A DNA stretch of 64,000 nt from Corynebacterium glucuronolyticum DSM 44120 (lineage in GTDB: Bacteria; Actinomycetota; Actinomycetes; Mycobacteriales; Mycobacteriaceae): assembly GCF_030440595.1 (NCBI RefSeq), contig NZ_CP047452.1:62001-126000 (forward strand), in the 5' to 3' direction. The notes beneath the pieces were generated by a model, which did no database searches, was not told the origin of the DNA, and saw only the letters and a program-made list of their open reading frames with translations. Positions 18,339 to 26,998 of the stretch are shown here, piece by piece. Position 1 is the stretch's first letter. Every line of letters starts with the position of its first letter. Both the position numbers and the translations under genes were made by a program.

Positions 18339-19196
18339 ATGGAGCTTGAATTCTTGGAGTCGATGGAGTTCTACGCCTCGGCGGAGCAGACTTACCGGTT
18401 GGCTGCGGACGCGGAGGTAAGGACGGTGGAGCAGGCAGGCGATTTCGCCTGGGTATCGGCGTATGTGGACGCCTCGGGGGCGTCGATAAGCTTCATGCAG
18501 ACGCTGGCGGGGCTCACCACCGAAAGCTTCGCGGTGTATGGGGCGACCCCGGTGTGGGCGCACGTGTGGCAGGTCGCGCCGGGGCTGGCCTGCGCGGACG
18601 TGGGTGGCGTAAACGCCACCCACGCGGGCAAAGGAGCCACCCACGCGGGCAAAGGAGCCACCAACACGGGCCAAGGAGCCAGCGCACAAGTGAGGTTGCT
18701 CCTCAGTGTCGACGATCCGCATCTCTACCCGCGGTACCCGCTGCGCGCGGTGGGGTGGCCGGTGCGTTCTACCTCGTTCCAGCTCGGTGCGATCGCCTCC
18801 GAGGTCCGCGTCTACGACACGGTGGAGGAGTGGGCCGCCCACCAGACACCCGTGCGCAAGGAGGACACCTACCTCAAGGATGTCGACGATCCCTCCATTC
18901 CCGACGAGCTCCTCATCGGGCCAAAGTTCATCGCTTCTCCTCTTCTTGGTCCGCTTCTTCAGGGCCGCTTGGCACCAGCAGATGCGGGATCGAACGCCCT
19001 GTTCAAAGGCGTTGTTGAGGGCGTCGAGATGGTGCAGAACGCGCTTACCGGCAGGCCGTGGTACAAGGTGGCGGCCGATTGCGGCGTGCCGGTCATGGTG
19101 GCGATGCCCGCCACTGCGGACCCCAAGCCGAAGATCGGAGGTGTCATCGACGGTGAGGTGTTCATGACGGGAACCTCCGGCACGTGGCTCCGGTAG
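18339..19196 (+). CDS. Unknown MELEF-type protein, copy 1, with internal repeat
   Basis: About 285 residues, family not recognised. It is a clear paralogue of the gene at 51455: both open MELEFLE and share FQLGAIAS, EEWAAHQTP, LIGPKFI, LTGRPWY and GEVFMTGTSG-like or QVFMTGTSG endings. No signal peptide or membrane helix is visible, so it is probably cytosolic. This copy carries an extra Gly/Ala/Thr-rich insertion (about residues 92-116) made by 21-bp tandem repeats, absent from copy 2. ATGs at 18330 and 18339 are both possible; the conserved MELEF start favours 18339. It is divergent from copy A of the small membrane protein. Confidence 0.65.
   Translation: MELEFLESMEFYASAEQTYRLAADAEVRTVEQAGDFAWVSAYVDASGASISFMQTLAGLTTESFAVYGATPVWAHVWQVAPGLACADVGGVNATHAGKGATHAGKGATNTGQGASAQVRLLLSVDDPHLYPRYPLRAVGWPVRSTSFQLGAIASEVRVYDTVEEWAAHQTPVRKEDTYLKDVDDPSIPDELLIGPKFIASPLLGPLLQGRLAPADAGSNALFKGVVEGVEMVQNALTGRPWYKVAADCGVPVMVAMPATADPKPKIGGVIDGEVFMTGTSGTWLR
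18615..18677 (+). repeat. 21-bp in-frame tandem repeat, three copies
   Basis: Unit starts GCCACCCACGCGGGC and encodes ATHAGKG. Copies at 18615 and 18636 are identical; the copy at 18657 has three changes. The array sits in the MELEF-type gene and is missing from its paralogue at 51455, so it arose after the duplication. Confidence 0.9.
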
Positions 19197-19257
19197 GGCC
19201 GGGATGGCCTCGCGCGGGGAGATACTGCTGGGTTGCATCCGCTAGTGTGCATGGCAT

Positions 19258-19349
19258 AGTAGTGGAGGTTTTTACACCCCAGGTGTGGATTTATCCACAC
19301 CTCAGTAGTGGATTTATCCACACTTGAGTAGTGAATTTCTCCATTCGGG
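19258..19349 (+). repeat. Four 23-bp direct repeats with palindromic, DnaA-box-like core
   Basis: Repeats start at 19258, 19281, 19304 and 19327. The two middle copies contain GTGGATTTATCCAC, a palindrome that includes TTATCCACA, the classical DnaA-box sequence; the outer two are degenerate. The array ends 14 bp before the start of the DUF4143 ATPase gene. It could be a multi-site operator or an iteron-like array. Confidence 0.85.
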
Positions 19350-19363
19350 GCTAGGGCGGAGTC

Positions 19364-20620
19364 ATGGATAACTACATTCCGCGTGTTATTGATTCCGAGG
19401 TTGAGCGGGGCCTGCGCAGCGCTGGTGCGCTAGTAATCAAGGGGCCGAGGGCATGTGGGAAAACCCGAACGGCACTGCAACACGCGCTGTCAGCTATCCA
19501 GTTGGATAGAGATACGCCGGAAGCGGCAGTGGCGCGGATGCAACCCGCGGAGGCTTTGAGGGGGGAAAGGCCACGGCTCATTGATGAGTGGCAAGCGGCA
19601 CCTGGGGTGTGGAACGAGGTTCGGCACGCGGTGGATGACAGCCATCTCAAGGGGCAATTTATTCTTACTGGCTCTGCCACGCCCGATGAGGTCGCGCACC
19701 GTCATTCAGGTGCAGGGCGAATCCGCAGGGTGGTGATGCGGACGCTCAGTCTCAGGGAGAAAGGTGTAGAGGCGGAGCCGGTATCATTAGCGCGGATCAT
19801 TGACGGGACTCAGGAACCTACGCAAGGATCCAAGCTCACCGTTCGGGATTACGCCTCCCATCTCGTCGCGGGTGGGTTTCCTGAGCTTTTTAGCCTGGAC
19901 CCAGCGGACGCGCAGGAAGCGATGGAATCCTATCTGTTTGAAATGAGTGAGCACGATTACCCAGATCTTGTCGGGCCTCGCCGTGACCCACGGCTTTTCC
20001 GTAATTTCTTGCTTGGATACGCAGGTCTCATAGCGCAGCCTGCCACTGCGGCGGCAATCCGTCGTCGCATTGGAGAGCTCAGTGGGGCACACACGCCGCC
20101 ATCTCCGGAGACAGTAAACGTACTCCATGATTTCGCCACCCGTCTCTTCCTCGTCGAGGACCAACCGGCGTGGTCTCCGTCCGTGCGCTCGAAGACCACG
20201 CTCGTGCAGATGCCCAAACGTCACCTCGCCGATCCTGGCCTTGCAGCTGCCCTGTTGGCTGTGGGCCCTGACTATCTTCTTCGCGATCTGGAAACGCTTG
20301 GCATCTTCTTCGAGTCGCTGGTTGTCCATGACCTGCGCGTGTACGCCCAGGCTCTGCGCTCGCGGGGCGTATTCCATCTGCGGGACACAAAGGGGCGCGA
20401 GGAAATCGATGCGGTTGTTGAGCTTCTCGACGGCCGGTGGTTGGGCTTTGAAGTTAAGCTCTCCCATCATGCGATTGATGGTGCCGCAGCTCATCTCAAG
20501 GCGGCGGCCGCCAAAGTCGTGCCGGGGGCGGCGGCACTCCTCGTCATCGTGCCCACGGGCCCCGCGTTTCGGCGCGCCGACGGCGTGTGGGTGGTGCCGC
20601 TCGCAGCGCTCGCGCCGTAA
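19364..20620 (+). CDS. DUF4143-family P-loop ATPase
   Basis: 418 residues. The N-terminal AAA-type domain has Walker A IKGPRACGKT (residues 25-34) and Walker B PRLIDEWQ. The C-terminal DUF4143 region ends with IDAVVELLDG..GFEVKLS, an arrangement (D...ExK) resembling a PD-(D/E)xK nuclease fold that is usual at the end of this family. The family is widespread, without a settled function. GGCGGAG lies just before the ATG. Expression is probably controlled through the 23-bp repeats immediately upstream. Confidence 0.8.
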   Translation: MDNYIPRVIDSEVERGLRSAGALVIKGPRACGKTRTALQHALSAIQLDRDTPEAAVARMQPAEALRGERPRLIDEWQAAPGVWNEVRHAVDDSHLKGQFILTGSATPDEVAHRHSGAGRIRRVVMRTLSLREKGVEAEPVSLARIIDGTQEPTQGSKLTVRDYASHLVAGGFPELFSLDPADAQEAMESYLFEMSEHDYPDLVGPRRDPRLFRNFLLGYAGLIAQPATAAAIRRRIGELSGAHTPPSPETVNVLHDFATRLFLVEDQPAWSPSVRSKTTLVQMPKRHLADPGLAAALLAVGPDYLLRDLETLGIFFESLVVHDLRVYAQALRSRGVFHLRDTKGREEIDAVVELLDGRWLGFEVKLSHHAIDGAAAHLKAAAAKVVPGAAALLVIVPTGPAFRRADGVWVVPLAALAP

Positions 20621-20787
20621 CGGTGAGGCCACAGTTTCTGGGGCGAGACTACCTGGTGAGAGGGTGTATCGCGGGGGTAGGTAGGCGATATCATACGGGG
20701 TGCCCACAGATCCCGCTGGCGCTTGCAGACTAGGTCTGCTTCGGTTTCGGGCAGAAGGGGCTGGGATTTGCAGGCGATGTCAATACA

Positions 20788-20818
20788 GAAAACGGGCCCT
20801 CGTTTTCTGAGAGCCCGT
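20788..20818 (-). terminator. Rho-independent terminator of the secreted-protein gene
   Basis: ACGGGCCCTC and GAGAGCCCGT form the stem. Read on the minus strand, TTTTC follows. It lies about 100 bp beyond the second stop of the gene at 20916-21506. Confidence 0.65.
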
Positions 20819-20915
20819 AACCTGTTGTTCTTCCTTTTCACGTAATACTCACCAATGCCACCGGGGATTTACGGGGAAACCCGTGCGCGCCGGGGGCACA
20901 GCGTAGGGGGTTAGC

Positions 20916-21104
20916 CTACGGCAGCATGGCCTGGATCTGCGGGGGAAGCAGGGGCGTAAGCTGTGGGAGGGCTTCGATGATGAGGCCAAGAATGACCACA
21001 ATGGAGCTGACGGCAACAACGGCCTTGCCCGCGTCATTGAGGTGTCCATCGGCGGTGCTCAAAGCGGAGTCCGGGGATTGGTCCTGTGGGGGAGTGACGA
21101 TGGG
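20916..21104 (-). pseudogene. In-frame continuation with membrane anchor after the amber stop
   Basis: Directly after the TAG the same frame continues PIVTPPQDQSPDSALSTADG, a short linker, then VVAVSSIVVILGLIIEALP and PQIQAMLP before a TAG at 20916. The hydrophobic stretch is long enough to span the membrane. There is no ATG start or ribosome-binding site of its own, so it reads as the lost C-terminus of the secreted protein. Confidence 0.6.
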
Positions 21105-21506
21105 CTAGGTGTTGCCTTCTTTGCCTTGTGCGCACTTGTTGTAGGCCTGGTTCAGCACGGTAAGTTCGGCGATGCGCTCCTTGATCGGGTTGGCCAAACG
21201 ATTGTACCTGTCCTGGGAGATGCGGTGGGCGGCAAGCCTATTGTCCAAGTTCTTGAGGGCGACCTGCTGTACAGCAATGTCCGCGCCGGTGGCCTTCGCC
21301 CGAAGCGATGCCTCGTTGAAGGTGATCGGGTCGCTAGCCACGAGAGCGGCTTCGGGGATGCGGCTGGATTCCTCAGTGGTGAACGAGATGGAGCACTTGT
21401 TGTCGGTGATCTTCACGGTGGCGGCATTCGCGGCCGGAACGCACATGCCTACGGCGAGCGAAGTGGATACTATGGTGGCAACGGTGCGCGTGGATAGCTT
21501 TTTCAT
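21105..21506 (-). CDS. Secreted protein, apparently cut short by an amber codon
   Basis: 133 residues with a clear Sec signal peptide: MKKLSTRTVATIVSTSLAVG, then VPAANA as cleavage site. The mature part has two Cys (in NKCSISF and YNKCAQG) that could form a disulfide. The ATG at 21506 has AGGAGG six bases upstream. The family is not recognised. The TAG at 21105 is followed in the same frame by 62 codons encoding a Pro/Gln-rich linker and a hydrophobic helix, so the ancestral protein was probably membrane-anchored and this allele releases a shorter product. Confidence 0.7.
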   Translation of the reverse strand: MKKLSTRTVATIVSTSLAVGMCVPAANAATVKITDNKCSISFTTEESSRIPEAALVASDPITFNEASLRAKATGADIAVQQVALKNLDNRLAAHRISQDRYNRLANPIKERIAELTVLNQAYNKCAQGKEGNT

Positions 21507-21965
21507 TGTGGACCTCCTATTCGGGGATAATACGGGTGCTGCGAAAGGGTGCAGTGTTGATGTAGCTTTCAACTATTACATAGCGTGATACGCGCCGAAC
21601 GTTACAGGATGGATTGTTTGTCACGAGCTATCACAAAAACAGGTGTTCAGACGGGATAAAAATTAGTTATCTTCTTCTAGTGTGAACCTAAAAGTTGTGG
21701 TTGGCTCAGACCAGTATGCGGAAACGGATCCACGCTTAGGCCTAGGGTCGGGAAGATCTAGAGGTCTCGGATGAGGGAGGACATACTTGGCATCTTTCAA
21801 GTGGCGGAGGATGAATACCGTCATAAAATAAAGCTTCAAAACGGTGGGTGATACCGTAAGTAGTGCAATTTCTATGGCTTGCGGGTCACCGTCCCAAGGG
21901 CGTGGAAGCACGAAGCTGGCGAATCAAAAGTTGCGACGCTTGAGGCGACGCTGGGGAGAAAAACA
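21507..21965. other. Intergenic region between secreted protein and SorC regulator genes
   Basis: About 460 bp holding the promoter of the minus-strand secreted protein and that of the deo regulator. An 82-codon minus-strand ORF at 21663-21911 has no recognisable sequence or good start. Nothing else is supported. Confidence 0.45.
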
Positions 21966-22895
21966 ATGGACAAAAGACAAAATATGGCCATCGATGCTGC
22001 GAAATTATATTATTTGTCTGATTGTTCACAGTCTGAGATCGCGAGTGTATTGGGGGTTTCGCGTCCGACAGTATCGAAACTCTTGACCTATGCAAAGGAG
22101 GAAGGCTTCGCACGGGTTGAGATTCAGGATCCGCGCTCAGAGAGCGAGCAACTAAGCCGACTGCTGACTGAAAGGTTCGGACTAAAATCTGCGAAGGTTG
22201 TCTGGCCTAAATCTGGAGACCCGCTGGCCGCTGTTGGCAAAGCTGGTGCAGAGCTATTACAAGTGATGGTTCATGACGGCGATTCGATAGGTGTCACATC
22301 GGGCCATACGTTGTATACGGTAGGGAAACACCTTCAAAACGGTGATTGGTCGAACGTTGAAATCGTTCAGCTAAAAGGCGGAATAAGCCTTTCCAATTTT
22401 GGGGAAAGTGATTGGAATACTTTAGCTATGTTCCGGGACGCTTTTAACGCGGAAATGGTTCTCCTGCCATTGCCTGCGGTCTTCAAAAATGCCAAAGCAA
22501 AGGCGCTTGTAGCTAATGAGCCTGAGATTGCGCGCATCATCGAGAAGATTTCGCAGGTCGACATTGCCGTATTCACGGTCGGTGTTGCTTCGGAAAATTC
22601 GCAGCTTCTTGAGCAGGGGCATTACTCGCAGAATGATAGGGAGTGTGTCTTGGGGCGGGCTATTGGTCATATTTGCTCGCACTGGGTTGATGCCCAAGGG
22701 CGAATATGTTGTCCAGAAATTGATGAAAGAACCGTTGGCATTTCTCTCGGGGGGTTGAAAAAGATCCCCCGCAGGGTCTTGGTGGCACGGGGTATGGAAA
22801 AGGTAAAAATCATCAGCACCGCCTTGAACAGGGGAATTGTAACCCATTTTGTAACTGACCGATTGACTGCGGAGGCTGTGCTAAAGCTCACATAA
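21966..22895 (+). CDS. deoR: SorC-family regulator of the deoxyribose operon
   Basis: 309 residues from the ATG at 21966, which has GGGAG seven bases upstream. The N-terminal helix-turn-helix is CSQSEIASVLGVSRPTVSKL; the rest is the sugar-phosphate-sensing domain of SorC/DeoR (B. subtilis type) proteins, with GVTSGHTLYTVG and GVASENSQLL loops. It lies 83 bp upstream of deoC, with palindromic operators between, so it most likely represses the operon until deoxyribose-5-phosphate appears. The symbol follows the B. subtilis deoR usage and is by role, not proven orthology. Confidence 0.82.
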   Translation: MDKRQNMAIDAAKLYYLSDCSQSEIASVLGVSRPTVSKLLTYAKEEGFARVEIQDPRSESEQLSRLLTERFGLKSAKVVWPKSGDPLAAVGKAGAELLQVMVHDGDSIGVTSGHTLYTVGKHLQNGDWSNVEIVQLKGGISLSNFGESDWNTLAMFRDAFNAEMVLLPLPAVFKNAKAKALVANEPEIARIIEKISQVDIAVFTVGVASENSQLLEQGHYSQNDRECVLGRAIGHICSHWVDAQGRICCPEIDERTVGISLGGLKKIPRRVLVARGMEKVKIISTALNRGIVTHFVTDRLTAEAVLKLT

Positions 22896-22948
22896 CAAAT
22901 GTAAAAGAAACACTTGCCGTTTGTGTGAACCCGGTTTACATTTGTAAA
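22895..22948 (+). promoter_or_regulatory. deo operator region
   Basis: GTTTACATTTGTAAAC at 22934-22949 is a palindrome with 7-bp arms. The half-site ACAAATGTAAA recurs at 22895-22905. Both lie between the SorC regulator and deoC and are the natural binding site for that regulator. Confidence 0.6.
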
Positions 22949-22978
22949 CAGTGATATTCACAAATGGAAAGGTCCGCG

Positions 22979-23617
22979 ATGGAGAAGTCTAAATACATCG
23001 ACCACACCCTGCTAGCTGCTACGGCAACTCGTACGGAAATTGAATCTCTTGTTGCAGAAGCGATCAAGTTTGACTTTGCCTCTGTTTGCGTCAACCCAGT
23101 CTGGGTAAAAACTGCTGCTGAACTTCTTCGTAACAGCACGGTGAAAGTATGCACGGTCATCGGTTTCCCCCTTGGTGCAGCCACCTCGAAAGTAAAGGCT
23201 TTTGAAGCTAAGAGTGCAGCCGAAGAAGGCGCCGACGAAGTGGACATGGTCATCAACGTAGGCGCTGCACTTTCCGGTGACTGGGATACCGTTGAGAGCG
23301 ATATCCGATCCGTCGTCGAAGCCACAGGTGACAAGGTCATCACCAAGGTCATCCTCGAGAACTGCTACCTCAACAACGAGCAGATCCAAAAAGCTTGCAT
23401 CGCTGCAAAAAATGCCGGAGCAGATTTTGTGAAGACCTCCACTGGTTTTGGAGAGTCTGGTGCAAAGGCTGACGATGTCCGTCTGATGAGGGAAACTGTT
23501 GGCCAGGAAATGGGCGTCAAAGCCGCTGGCGGAGTTCGCACTCCTGAGCAGTTCGCGGAAATGGTGAAAGCTGGCGCCACAAGGATTGGCACGTCCCATG
23601 GGGCGAAGCTGTTGTGA
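22979..23617 (+). CDS. deoC: Deoxyribose-phosphate aldolase
   Basis: Splits 2-deoxyribose-5-phosphate into glyceraldehyde-3-phosphate and acetaldehyde. 212 residues from the ATG at 22979, chosen for AAAGG six bases upstream; an earlier ATG at 22964 adds five. The Schiff-base lysine is in DFVKTSTGFG and the second active-site lysine in GVKAAGGVRT; VCVNP and KVCTVIGFPLGA are typical. First gene of the operon. Its TGA overlaps the GTG of the permease gene by 4 bp. Confidence 0.95.
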   Translation: MEKSKYIDHTLLAATATRTEIESLVAEAIKFDFASVCVNPVWVKTAAELLRNSTVKVCTVIGFPLGAATSKVKAFEAKSAAEEGADEVDMVINVGAALSGDWDTVESDIRSVVEATGDKVITKVILENCYLNNEQIQKACIAAKNAGADFVKTSTGFGESGAKADDVRLMRETVGQEMGVKAAGGVRTPEQFAEMVKAGATRIGTSHGAKLL

Positions 23618-24954
23618 AAACTCTAATCAAAGATCCCTCGAGGCAGCAGTCCGACGGATATCTTGATCGAATTCCGTGGTTCCAGTTCATCCTCATTTCT
23701 ATTTGCTTCCCGATGTGGGGCGCTGCAGCAAGTCTTAATGACATCCTAATCACGCAGTTCAAGTCGATCTTCACGCTGTCAGACTTTGCATCCGCATTCG
23801 TCCAGTCCGCGTTCTACGGCGGATACTTCCTCATTGCAATCCCCGCATCTCGGGTCATTAAAAAGACCTCCTACAAGGTCGGCGTTATGATCGGTCTCGC
23901 GGTCTACATTGTGGGCTGCACCTTGTTCTTCCCCGCCTCGCATATGGCAACGTACAGCGTGTTCCTCGTAGCTCTGTTTGCTTTGGCTATCGGGTTGAGC
24001 TTCCTTGAGACCTCGTGCAACACCTACTCTACAATGCTTGGGCCACAGAAGTCATCAACTCTGCGACTGAATATTTCTCAGACGTTCTACCCAATCGGTT
24101 CCGTCACAGGCATTCTGCTTGGCAAGTACCTGGTCTTCACCGATGGAGGAGCATTGCGCCACCAGATGGAAGGAATGGGCCCTGATGAGAGGGTTGCGTT
24201 CGGTGAACAAATGCTTCAGCGTACACTTCAGCCCTACCAATTCCTTGTCATGATCCTGGTCGTGCTGCTGGTTATCGTCGCCTTGACCGAGATGCCTGCA
24301 TGTAAGCCTCTACAGGATCTAAGCGGACAGGCTAATGCCACAATCAGTGAAACGCTCCGCTACCTCATGGGAAACCGCCGTTTCCTGCGAGGAATTCTCG
24401 TTCAGTTCCTTTATGTCGGTATGCAGACCGCAGTTTGGTCCTTCACCATCCGTCTTGCGCTCGAACTTGATCACAATCTCAATGAGCGCTCGGCAAGTAC
24501 CTTCATGATCTTCTCCTTCATTGCGTTCTTTATCGGAAAGTTCATCGCAAACATTCTGATGTCGAAGTTCGATGCAAACCTCGTGATCGTGGGATACTCC
24601 ATACTCGGGTGTTTGAGCTTGGTTTACGTCATGGTCGTTCCGAACATGACCGCTGTCTGGGCCGCAGTTGTCACCTCCGGGCTCTTTGGCCCCTGCTGGG
24701 CAACGATCTACTCCAGGACTCTCGATGCTATCGACGATAAGCGACACACCGAGACCGGTGGTGCTGTTATCGTGATGTCCATTATTGGTGGTGCTGTGAT
24801 TCCACTTATTCAAGGACTGGTATCCGACACGTCGGGCTCTATGCAGCTTGCTTTCTCCGTGAGCTTCGTATGCTTCGCTGCTGTTCTTATTCACTTCCTA
24901 TCTCTGTACCGCAACAGCAAACGCGACAGTGAGCGATACACCGTAACTGTCTAA
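23614..24954 (+). CDS. FucP-type MFS permease, probable deoxyribose transporter
   Basis: 446 residues with about 12 membrane helices. SICFPMWGAAASLNDILI near the N-terminus and LSFLETSCNTYSTMLGP in the middle are hallmarks of the fucose:proton symporter (FHS) family. GTG start overlapping the deoC stop. From its place between deoC and the sugar kinase, the substrate is probably deoxyribose or a deoxyriboside; this is inference from context. Confidence 0.85.
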   Translation: MKTLIKDPSRQQSDGYLDRIPWFQFILISICFPMWGAAASLNDILITQFKSIFTLSDFASAFVQSAFYGGYFLIAIPASRVIKKTSYKVGVMIGLAVYIVGCTLFFPASHMATYSVFLVALFALAIGLSFLETSCNTYSTMLGPQKSSTLRLNISQTFYPIGSVTGILLGKYLVFTDGGALRHQMEGMGPDERVAFGEQMLQRTLQPYQFLVMILVVLLVIVALTEMPACKPLQDLSGQANATISETLRYLMGNRRFLRGILVQFLYVGMQTAVWSFTIRLALELDHNLNERSASTFMIFSFIAFFIGKFIANILMSKFDANLVIVGYSILGCLSLVYVMVVPNMTAVWAAVVTSGLFGPCWATIYSRTLDAIDDKRHTETGGAVIVMSIIGGAVIPLIQGLVSDTSGSMQLAFSVSFVCFAAVLIHFLSLYRNSKRDSERYTVTV

Positions 24955-24967
24955 AAGGAGATTCATC

Positions 24968-25969
24968 ATGAGTACAAAGATTCAACTGCTAAAAGACTGT
25001 TACCCCAAGCAGGAGACCACAGTCCTCGAATCGGAAGACTTCAAAGTAACTGCCTGGACATTCCCAACAGGAATTGAAGCGGTTGAGCTCGAGGCAAAGC
25101 ATGTGTCAGTGACTGTGCTTCCGTTCATGGGACAGATCATCTGGGATGCTGTCGTTGATGGTAAGTCCCTCCGCATGGAAAACATGTTTTCCTACCCGGA
25201 GCCGGCTACACAGATCACCGAAACCTACGGCTGCTTCGCATTCCACTCAGGTCTGCTTTCCGCCGGGTGCCCAGGCCCGGAGGATGACCACCCCCTCCAT
25301 GGTGAGTTCTCCTGCGCTCCGTTCCGCGAAGCATGGCTGGAGCTCACGGAAGATAGCATTGTTATCTCGGGTCGGTACGAATACACCATGGGTTTCGGTG
25401 ACCACTACCAGGCCATTCCTTTGGTGAAGGTATTCAAGGATGCTACGCACTTCGACATCGACATGGAGGTTACCAACCTCAGCAAGTACCAGCCAATGCC
25501 GCTCCAGTACATGTGTCACATGAACTACCTGTATGAGGATGGTGCCACATTCGGTGGTTCGCTTCCGAACGAAGCCTTCGTCGTTCGTAGTTCGGTTCCC
25601 GATCACGTTCACCCCACTCCCGAGTGGTCCAAGAAGCTTGAACAGCTGATCGAGGATCCGAACATCCCGCAGCTGTCGGAAGAAACCCACTTCGATCCCG
25701 AAATCGTCTGGTTCGCAGATAACCTGGAACAGTACGGAAAGAAGGTCTCGGTGACGATGTCCGATTACTTCATCGAATTCCCGTCTAAGGACTTCGGTGT
25801 CGGAACCAGGTGGATTCTCCACAATCCAGACCAGAAAGTCTGCGCATTCCTCATCCCGGGAACATCCCGGCCGGAAGGTGCAGCTGCAGCACGAAAAGCA
25901 GGTACGATGATCAACCTGGCGGCTGGAGAAACGAAGAGTTTCCACGTCAGGACCGGAAAGAAGGCCTAG
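24968..25969 (+). CDS. Aldose 1-epimerase-like protein (DUF4432 type)
   Basis: 333 residues with a galactose-mutarotase-like fold: FHSGLLSAGCPGPEDDHPLH and PLQYMCHMNYLYE carry the conserved His residues, and WILHNPDQK closes the fold. AAAAGGAG lies upstream. In deoxyribose operons such a protein is thought to interconvert sugar anomers before phosphorylation. The downstream kinase starts 1 bp after its stop. Confidence 0.78.
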   Translation: MSTKIQLLKDCYPKQETTVLESEDFKVTAWTFPTGIEAVELEAKHVSVTVLPFMGQIIWDAVVDGKSLRMENMFSYPEPATQITETYGCFAFHSGLLSAGCPGPEDDHPLHGEFSCAPFREAWLELTEDSIVISGRYEYTMGFGDHYQAIPLVKVFKDATHFDIDMEVTNLSKYQPMPLQYMCHMNYLYEDGATFGGSLPNEAFVVRSSVPDHVHPTPEWSKKLEQLIEDPNIPQLSEETHFDPEIVWFADNLEQYGKKVSVTMSDYFIEFPSKDFGVGTRWILHNPDQKVCAFLIPGTSRPEGAAAARKAGTMINLAAGETKSFHVRTGKKA

Positions 25970-25970
25970 C

Positions 25971-26870
25971 ATGATTGCAGTAGTCGGGTCGAACATGGTC
26001 GACCTCATTACCTACATCAACAGGATGCCTAATCCCGGAGAGACGCTTGAAGCGCCGGACTTCCAGATGGGTTGTGGCGGAAAAGGCGCCAACCAGGCCG
26101 TAGCAGCCGCTCGTCTGGGGGCAGAGGTCCTCATGGTGACGAGGGTGGGCAACGATAACTTTGCCAAGAACACCAGGGAGAACTTCGAAGCAAACGGAAT
26201 TTCCACCCAGTTCGTTCTGGAGACGGAAACCACCAGTGGCGTAGCACCGATTTTTGTGGAAAAGAGCTCCCAAAACTCCATTCTCATCGTGCAGGGCGCC
26301 AATGCGCACCTTTCCCCGAAGGATGTAGATGCAGCACGAGAGGAAATTGCAAAGTGCAGCCTCATCGTGATGCAGCTGGAAATCCCACTTGAGACTGTGT
26401 ACTACACAATCGAGCTGGCAAACGAACTCGGAATTCCGGTCATCCTTAACCCTGCGCCTGCAAATCCTGAGCTGGATTTATATCGCATTGCTTCTTGTGA
26501 GTACTTCCTTCCCAACGAGAGTGAGCTCGGACTGATCACGGGCATGCCCGTGGAAACCTTGGAGCAGATCGAAGAAGCTGCCCAACTCCTCGTCGAAAAG
26601 GGCATCAAGAATGTGATCGTCACCCTTGGTGAAAAGGGCGTACTGTGCCTCAGCGCCAAGAACAAGACTGTTCTGCCGGCCTTCAATGTTGATGCCGTCG
26701 ACACGACAGGCGCAGGTGACGCATTCATTGGATGCTTCGCACAGTCCTTGGACGCAGGATTCAGTCTCGAGGATTCGGTCAAGCGCGCAACGTTCTACGC
26801 TTCAGACTCCGTAACCAAGCGCGGTACGCAGTACTCCTACGCAACTGCCGAGGAAATTAGCTTCCCGTAG
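25971..26870 (+). CDS. PfkB-family sugar kinase (ribokinase/deoxyribokinase)
   Basis: 299 residues. The N-terminal GCGGKGANQAVAAARLG and C-terminal DTTGAGDAFIG motifs are diagnostic, the latter holding the anion hole and catalytic Asp. In this operon it most likely phosphorylates deoxyribose to feed deoC, so deoxyribokinase is the best guess; ribokinase remains possible. It starts 1 bp after the epimerase-like gene and is the last gene of the operon. Confidence 0.85.
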   Translation: MIAVVGSNMVDLITYINRMPNPGETLEAPDFQMGCGGKGANQAVAAARLGAEVLMVTRVGNDNFAKNTRENFEANGISTQFVLETETTSGVAPIFVEKSSQNSILIVQGANAHLSPKDVDAAREEIAKCSLIVMQLEIPLETVYYTIELANELGIPVILNPAPANPELDLYRIASCEYFLPNESELGLITGMPVETLEQIEEAAQLLVEKGIKNVIVTLGEKGVLCLSAKNKTVLPAFNVDAVDTTGAGDAFIGCFAQSLDAGFSLEDSVKRATFYASDSVTKRGTQYSYATAEEISFP

Positions 26871-26998
26871 TCGCGTACGGTCTCCTTTCAACTCCTAGTC
26901 TTGGGGTTCTACATCGTAGAGCTCCAAGGCTTTTGAATCTGTCACGCCACTAGGGATTTGCCACGATCAGTAACTGGAGTCGCCTGTGATGTGTGTAG

